A DNA stretch of 64,000 nt from JAJUJL01 sp041736465 (GTDB lineage Bacteria > Chloroflexota > Anaerolineae > Anaerolineales > UBA4823). Below the pieces are notes generated by a model. That model was not told where the DNA came from. It saw only the letters and a list, made by a program, of their open reading frames with translations, and searched no databases. Each line of letters begins with the position of its first letter. Position 1 is the first letter of the stretch. Location of the stretch: contig JBGSTO010000462.1 of the NCBI GenBank assembly GCA_041736465.1, forward strand, positions 124,001 through 188,000. The letters are read 5' to 3'. A program made the position numbers and the translations under genes. Shown piece after piece: positions 59,216 through 64,000 of the stretch.

Positions 59216-59250
59216 ACAACCCCTGCTACCATGGTGGCAGGGGTTGTTCA
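59216..59250 (+). terminator. terminator of the tRNA transcript
   Basis: An 11-bp perfect stem (59216-59226 with 59237-59247), extended by an inner ACCATGGT palindrome, followed by a T-rich stretch. It is 10 bases after the tRNA. Confidence 0.8.
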
Positions 59251-59283
59251 TTTCTTTATCACAGCCACGCTCAACAAACTGGC

Positions 59284-60291
59284 TCAGACGTCATGATTTA
59301 TGATTCCCCATACCCTGTCGGCGGAATCCTGCCAGGAGAACTGGCGGGCACGCTGCCGCCCTTGTTCGCCAAGATATGTGCTCAAGGCGCGATCATTCAG
59401 ACATTTGTGAATATGGGAGGCTAGGGTGGCGCTGTCTGCCGGCTCGAAAAGCAGACCAGCATCGCCGATGAGCTCAGGCAGGGCACCGGCGCGGGAAGCG
59501 ATGACCGGTATTCCACAGGCCATTGCCTCCAACGCTGTCAGCCCAAAACCTTCTTCGAGCGAGGGTAAAACCAGCAGGCTCGCTCGGGCATATAACCCTG
59601 GTAAGTCAGAATCTGGGAAGTAGCCGGTAAATATGACTCGCTCGCTCTCATGCGGTAGGGCAACTTTTCGGAAGGCTCTGCCGGGCATACCGGCGATCAG
59701 CAGGATCACTTCGGGATTTCCGCCTCTGATCGTTTGCCAGGCTTTCAGCAGCGCACCGATGTTCTTGCGCGGTTGGATAGAACCAACAAATAAAATATAG
59801 CGCTCAGGTATCCGGGTGAGCGGATGCGGGGCAAGAGGGCTGAATCTGGCTGTATCCACTCCGCCGGGCACAACGATTACTCTATCCGCTGATAATGAAA
59901 AACGGCCGATCACCCGATCACGCACGTATCGAGACGGGACAGCGACGCCGTGCACAGACTTCACCAACCTTGGGATTAAATACTGGTACCAGAGGGCAAA
60001 CAGAGGGTTGAACCACTCGGGGTGCTCTAGTGGTGCAATGTCGTGCAGGGTGAGAACCTGGTTGGCGACCGTGAGCGGACCGGTATTTGCAGGAGACCAA
60101 AGCCGCTCACCAGGCTGGATGGCGCCCGGTAGAATAAACTGCTCCCAAAATTGCCCTCGGATTCCAGCGCTGTACTTCTCAGGGGTGACCAGACGAACTC
60201 CGGGTTCGAGACGTTCAACTATCTCACGGCTGTACCGCTCTACACCCGTCACAGGCCTGGTAGTAAAACGACCATTAATTACGGGTTTCAT
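59284..60291 (-). CDS. family 4 glycosyltransferase
   Basis: A GT-B fold: the N-terminal half has GVERYSREIVERL, and the C-terminal half has ILFVGSIQPRKNIGALLKAW and the E-x7-E region PSLEEGFGLTALEAMACG, which binds the nucleotide sugar. It is likely a retaining mannosyl- or glucosyl-transferase in cell-surface polysaccharide synthesis, working at the cytosolic face. The start overlaps the polymerase gene by 17 bases. Confidence 0.93.
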   Translation of the reverse strand: MKPVINGRFTTRPVTGVERYSREIVERLEPGVRLVTPEKYSAGIRGQFWEQFILPGAIQPGERLWSPANTGPLTVANQVLTLHDIAPLEHPEWFNPLFALWYQYLIPRLVKSVHGVAVPSRYVRDRVIGRFSLSADRVIVVPGGVDTARFSPLAPHPLTRIPERYILFVGSIQPRKNIGALLKAWQTIRGGNPEVILLIAGMPGRAFRKVALPHESERVIFTGYFPDSDLPGLYARASLLVLPSLEEGFGLTALEAMACGIPVIASRAGALPELIGDAGLLFEPADSATLASHIHKCLNDRALSTYLGEQGRQRARQFSWQDSADRVWGIINHDV

Positions 60292-63271
60292 TGACTTTCG
60301 CCTGTGATGCCCATAAACCGAGCAAAGCCGCCAACAGCAGTCGTCCTGGAGCTAGAGTCCAGAGATAATGATCAAACAGCCCGGTGCAGGCTACCCCGAA
60401 CAAAGCTGCTGATAGGAGTATTTGAATCTGGCTGCGGGCTCGCCAGGACTGGTGCATGACGATCACAATGAGGCCGAGAACGATCACCAACCCTACCAAA
60501 CCCAATTCGCTTAGAGCGAGCAGGGGAATGTTATGGACTGGCTCGATCTGGTAAAAGCTGGCTACATGCCTGGAGAGTGCCAGGGAGAAGCCGCCAACGC
60601 CTACCCCCAGAATGGGCCGCTGGCTGATCATCTCCAGGCTGCGGAGCACCAACCAGTTGCGCGTGTAGGTCGAGACCTGTTCGGCGGCTACCTGTTGACC
60701 CCCCAGCCGGGTGGAGAACAGGTTGCCCAAAGGGATGATCAGCACAGCCACCACCAATACGCCAGTGCTTAGCACCATCACCAGCTTTCTGCGTTCGAGT
60801 CTGCGGAAATGGTAAAGCAAGGTTGAAGCGAGCATTAACCCTCCCAGCCAGGCGCTGCGCGAAAACGACAGCGTAATGGTGATGGTCGATATCGATACCA
60901 GAAGCGGTAGGAGCCAGGGCCAACCGCGTGAAGAAAAAATCCAGGGAAGGGAAGCTGCAAACATTGCCAGTGCAAAGCCTCCCAGGATATTCGGATGTGG
61001 CAGCGTCCCATAAGCTCGCAGCCAGCGTTCACCATCTGCGAGCTGAACCACACTGGCGCCGCGTACCGCAGGGATCAGGGAACCGGGCCATTCCAACCCC
61101 GGCAGCCGGGCGTTCACGGTGGATTGGGTGACGAACTGAACACTGGCGACCGAGAATTGTAGGAACAGTGCGGCAACGCAGCCTATCCCGAACCAGTGCC
61201 ATGCCTGCGGAGTGGATCGAAGCGATAGGAATAGCCCATAGGCAAGCCAACTGTGTAAACTCACGTACAAAGCTGTGCGCCAATCCGCAGACCAGAGCAC
61301 ACTCAGAGTCATAAACGCCAGCAGCGCAATGAGCCAGCCGTCGATCGTTTTGAATGAACTGACCAGATCGTAGCGTGTGATTTTTGGAAGGGAGAAAGCA
61401 CGCGCAGGAATGCGCGGGATAAGCCAGGCGAGAATCGCAATAACGGCAAGACCGTCGCTTAGAAAAAACAAAGCATCGCTGTATGTAAAATAAATGCGCG
61501 CATGCGTGGCCGCGAACAACTGGCGAAAGTACCACAGCGTTAATGACAGCGGCAGCAGAGCAACTGCAAATGCTTGCACCCAGACCAGGACCCGGGCAGA
61601 CGTTTGCGGGAGATAGCGCTGCAGCGCCAGGGCTGCGGATATCGAAAGGGCTGCCAGGGGGAAAACACCCCAGGCAAAGGAATCGATAGGTTTGGTTGGA
61701 GGATGCTGGATTGGTACAGGTTGCACTGCTGCCGGATTTTCCCAAACCTGAACACCATTCGATAGGCTGGTCACCCATCTCCAGCCATTGCGGCTCAGGA
61801 TAGGAATATAGGCGCGCATATTGACAAATCCCCACCGCACTCCGCGCAAACCGGATTGCTGCAGTACCGGATCCAAACGGCCCAGGCCATTGCGCACCCA
61901 GTAAGCAGTGTCGATTTGTCCGACACCGCTGCTGCGGAGTTCTGGCAGAGTGCGCGCGGTGTGGTAGCTGCCGTCCATCGTTGTGGCAGGAGTCAGGCGG
62001 GAGAGATATGCAAGCTGGTCGCCCAAACCAAAGGTCAGGTAGCGCCAGCCTTGGTGCTCTGCTTGTGCCAGAAAATCAACGATCGGCTGCATATTCAATT
62101 GAGTTGGTTGGGTGGGCATCCAGGTAGGGATCAGCCCGATGAGCAAGGCGATAAAGATTGCCACTGCCAAAAAGCCGCGATGCAACGTCATTATCAGGTG
62201 CCCGGTGTGCGGTTTACGAGGCGCATGCACCCAGGTCGCCAATTTCCGGCGAAAATCAACGGCGAAGACACCAAAATACGGCAGCAAAAGCAGTGACGCC
62301 CACAAAGCGAAACGGTCGAAGGTCAACCAGGTCCAGGCTTCGCCAAATAACAGGCGCGGCAAGGGGGTCGTGCCTCCAAGCCCGAGAATGAACAGGCCGG
62401 CAAATGCCGCAGCTACTCCCCGCGAAAGTTTGCCCCGGCCAATCCACGGCAAGAGCGGGATCAAAGGGATGAGCAAGCCATACACGGGTAAGAAAAAAAG
62501 CACAAAGGCCAGGGATTCCTGGAAAAAATTGCTGCGAGAGAGATGGTCGATGGGTGTCTGCAGGCTTTGCTGAGCGCCCCACTGCCAGAAAGGAAAAATA
62601 ACCAGCCAACTCGCAGCGGCTGCCAGCACGCCTACGACTGCCAGGCGCGTAAAAACAGTACGCCGGCTGGCCTTCTTTTTATACAGTATCTGCAGGATCG
62701 CTGCGCCTGCCAGCCACGGAATCGCTAAAAGCGTCGCGTGGTGGGCAGCCATCATCGCCGCGAACAAGGATACCGCCACTGCCGCAGTGAGAGGCGCCCC
62801 ATCCCTGATGAAATGCACCAGCGCTGCAATCGCAAACAAGGCTCCCAGCAATGCTGCCAGCGTTGGCAGCTGTCCAAAGACATGTGCGCTTAAGAAAAGA
62901 GAAGGCAGCAAAGCGGACGCATATGCGGCATAGCTGCTGGCATCCCGCCCAGCAAAGATGCGGCAGAATGCATATACTGCCGAGGGATAGGCGCTCAAGA
63001 CCCCCCATAGCACCAGGGCAAAGCCGGCATCCACACCGGTGATTCGACCGATCAGTGCGATCAACTGGTGCAGGAGGGGTGGGTAGGAGGTGACCGTAAA
63101 TCCGGTGTACCAGCGGGTTTCCCACAACGACCACCAATCTTGCAGATAGTGGTCAGCAAAGAACATATGGTGATAAGCATCGTAGCTGAGGCGGTAGCGG
63201 GCCGTCAAAATCAATAAGCCGTGCAGGCTGAACGCAAGCAGAGTGGCTTTAAGCACCCGACGAGGCATCAA
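60275..63271 (-). CDS. 998-residue membrane fusion: PTPS-related/GT-C-like half plus O-antigen ligase (Wzy) half
   Basis: About twenty hydrophobic helices are arranged in two halves. The first (about 1-560) resembles the PTPS-related / GT-C-type large membrane proteins, with long extracytoplasmic loops including a segment near 380-500 rich in Trp and Gly. The second (about 590-990) resembles O-antigen ligase/polymerase proteins, with the Wzy_C pattern HNIPLLALSELGLVGL near 930 and LSFSRSAWLGGLM in the middle. Such fusions would both build and join surface polysaccharide. Orthologous single-domain enzymes are usual, so the fusion is notable. It overlaps both glycosyltransferase neighbours. Confidence 0.75.
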   Translation of the reverse strand: MMPRRVLKATLLAFSLHGLLILTARYRLSYDAYHHMFFADHYLQDWWSLWETRWYTGFTVTSYPPLLHQLIALIGRITGVDAGFALVLWGVLSAYPSAVYAFCRIFAGRDASSYAAYASALLPSLFLSAHVFGQLPTLAALLGALFAIAALVHFIRDGAPLTAAVAVSLFAAMMAAHHATLLAIPWLAGAAILQILYKKKASRRTVFTRLAVVGVLAAAASWLVIFPFWQWGAQQSLQTPIDHLSRSNFFQESLAFVLFFLPVYGLLIPLIPLLPWIGRGKLSRGVAAAFAGLFILGLGGTTPLPRLLFGEAWTWLTFDRFALWASLLLLPYFGVFAVDFRRKLATWVHAPRKPHTGHLIMTLHRGFLAVAIFIALLIGLIPTWMPTQPTQLNMQPIVDFLAQAEHQGWRYLTFGLGDQLAYLSRLTPATTMDGSYHTARTLPELRSSGVGQIDTAYWVRNGLGRLDPVLQQSGLRGVRWGFVNMRAYIPILSRNGWRWVTSLSNGVQVWENPAAVQPVPIQHPPTKPIDSFAWGVFPLAALSISAALALQRYLPQTSARVLVWVQAFAVALLPLSLTLWYFRQLFAATHARIYFTYSDALFFLSDGLAVIAILAWLIPRIPARAFSLPKITRYDLVSSFKTIDGWLIALLAFMTLSVLWSADWRTALYVSLHSWLAYGLFLSLRSTPQAWHWFGIGCVAALFLQFSVASVQFVTQSTVNARLPGLEWPGSLIPAVRGASVVQLADGERWLRAYGTLPHPNILGGFALAMFAASLPWIFSSRGWPWLLPLLVSISTITITLSFSRSAWLGGLMLASTLLYHFRRLERRKLVMVLSTGVLVVAVLIIPLGNLFSTRLGGQQVAAEQVSTYTRNWLVLRSLEMISQRPILGVGVGGFSLALSRHVASFYQIEPVHNIPLLALSELGLVGLVIVLGLIVIVMHQSWRARSQIQILLSAALFGVACTGLFDHYLWTLAPGRLLLAALLGLWASQAKVNETRN

Positions 63272-64000
63272 GAGGCCTCCAGGCTGACGCCAGCGGGGAG
63301 CTGGAGGCGTGAGGTGCGACCGCGGATTTCCAGGGCATGGTTGAATGCCTGGAGGTACGCCCGGCAGGTATCCTGAGGATGGTGGCGCTGGATGACCTGA
63401 ATATTGCCCATCGCCTGCCTGGCGCGCAGCTCTCTCGAATCGAGCAGCTGTTTAATCGCCTTTATCAATCCCTGCACATCGCCAGAACGAAACAGATTCA
63501 CGCTCAGTTGATTCTCTTTAATCGACGCGACGGTCTCTGCCAGATCGGATGCCACCATTGCTCGCCCCCAAGCCGCCGCCTGCCACACCACGCTCGACGA
63601 TCCTGTCGATGCCTGGTAGGGGAGCACAACGATCTGGCAGCTCTCGAATATACTTCGCACCTGTGCTTCGCCGACCTGACCTAACCACCGAATACCCTGT
63701 GGGTGCCGGGAAGTGTTTTTCACCTTTTCCAGGTAGCCCGGAAAGCGTATGTGTTCTGCGCCTGCGATTGTCAGCCTCAGCGCAGGGTAAGAGCGTTTCA
63801 GCTCAGAAAATGCAGACAGAAGCACTTCAAGGCCTTTGAATGGCGCCAGGGTAGTGAAGAAAAGCAGCTCGGGCTGGTTAGATTCGGGCAGTAGTTCTGG
63901 AGAGTGATAGGAGCCGAGCGGAATGTGCATGAAGTGATTGTTGCTGAAGCGTGATCTTAGCCAGTCGAGATAGCGTTTGAGGGTGACGCAGGTGACATCT
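63268..64000 (-). CDS. family 4 glycosyltransferase, N-terminus outside window
   Basis: The frame stays open to the end of the window (first complete codon at 63999), so the N-terminal half is missing; ATG 63930 is internal. The visible part has LLFFTTLAPFKGLEVLLSAF, the nucleotide-sugar region SCQIVVLPYQASTGSSSVVWQAAAWG (here the first Glu of the usual E-x7-E is replaced, reading QASTGSSSVVWQ). The Glu loss may mean altered activity. It belongs to the polysaccharide locus, overlapping the polymerase gene by four bases. Confidence 0.85.
   Translation of the reverse strand, partial: DVTCVTLKRYLDWLRSRFSNNHFMHIPLGSYHSPELLPESNQPELLFFTTLAPFKGLEVLLSAFSELKRSYPALRLTIAGAEHIRFPGYLEKVKNTSRHPQGIRWLGQVGEAQVRSIFESCQIVVLPYQASTGSSSVVWQAAAWGRAMVASDLAETVASIKENQLSVNLFRSGDVQGLIKAIKQLLDSRELRARQAMGNIQVIQRHHPQDTCRAYLQAFNHALEIRGRTSRLQLPAGVSLEAS

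Noticed and set aside
1..64000. CRISPR, prophage, integrase, transposase or rRNA
   Set aside because: I looked for regularly spaced direct repeats and recognisable recombinase or phage motifs and saw none.

Overview
The window reads as chromosomal DNA of a bacterium of the phylum Chloroflexota, most likely an Anaerolineae-type lineage. This is inferred from gene content alone: a fused transaldolase/phosphoglucose isomerase, large STAND ATPases carrying WD40 repeats, a monocyclic-type carotenoid operon with a fused CrtYc-Yd cyclase, an actinobacterial-type inositol-phosphate synthase, and proline/threonine-rich envelope proteins. Coding density is very high. No gene-free stretch exceeds about 240 bases, and many neighbours overlap by 4 bases (ATGA). 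I saw no phage, insertion sequence, CRISPR array or rRNA. One tRNA gene (Pro, CGG) is present.

Layout. 1-3.4 kb: a gingipain-like C25 peptidase whose start lies outside the window, then an exported GEVED-domain surface protein. 3.4-8.2 kb (minus): a fused ABC exporter and the Tal-Pgi fusion. 8.3-16.6 kb (plus): two consecutive giant STAND-type NTPases, the second with a zinc ribbon, a membrane helix and a WD40 propeller. 16.7-20 kb (minus): a two-component system and a histidine phosphatase. 20-22.8 kb (minus): a TatA / FmdE-like / hydrolase / VKOR-thioredoxin operon. 23-26.4 kb: a large exported beta-propeller protein with a cytosolic TPR tail.

26.4-36 kb (minus) is a nine-gene carotenoid operon. 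It has one textbook promoter (TTGACA-N17-TATAAT) and ends at a shared bidirectional terminator. The gene order is phytoene desaturase, phytoene synthase, hydrolase, lycopene cyclase, CruF hydratase, PlsY-like acyltransferase, CruG-like glycosyltransferase, CrtD-like desaturase and cytochrome P450. The set predicts a monocyclic, 1'-hydroxylated, glycosylated and perhaps acylated carotenoid of the myxol/deinoxanthin/hydroxy-gamma-carotene-glucoside type.

36-43 kb: a PrsA/SurA-like foldase, the rpsF-ssb-rpsR operon, a flavin reductase with an AMMECR1 protein, two adjacent divergent paralogues of the cyclic-di-AMP receptor (DarA/PstA) family, and a glycoside hydrolase. 43-48 kb: a MaoC hydratase, a class A penicillin-binding protein and a TauE/SafE permease. 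48-51.5 kb (minus): a MarR regulator and a YceI / DUF5519 / ring-cleaving dioxygenase / esterase gene run. Both the marR promoter and the yceI leader carry the same TTCGATRTCGAA palindrome, giving a self-contained regulon that resembles the MhqR quinone-response regulon of Bacillus. 51.5-59 kb: a CPBP protease, a large unrecognised coiled-coil protein, yebC-ruvC, ino1 and a soluble histidine kinase. 59-64 kb: tRNA-Pro, then a polysaccharide locus (two GT4 glycosyltransferases and a 998-residue fusion polymerase/ligase), cut by the window end.

The points most worth follow-up are the carotenoid operon with its embedded acyltransferase and operator-like promoter repeat, the MarR regulon with matching operators, the DarA-like pair, the tandem STAND ATPases, and the unrecognised 695-residue protein.
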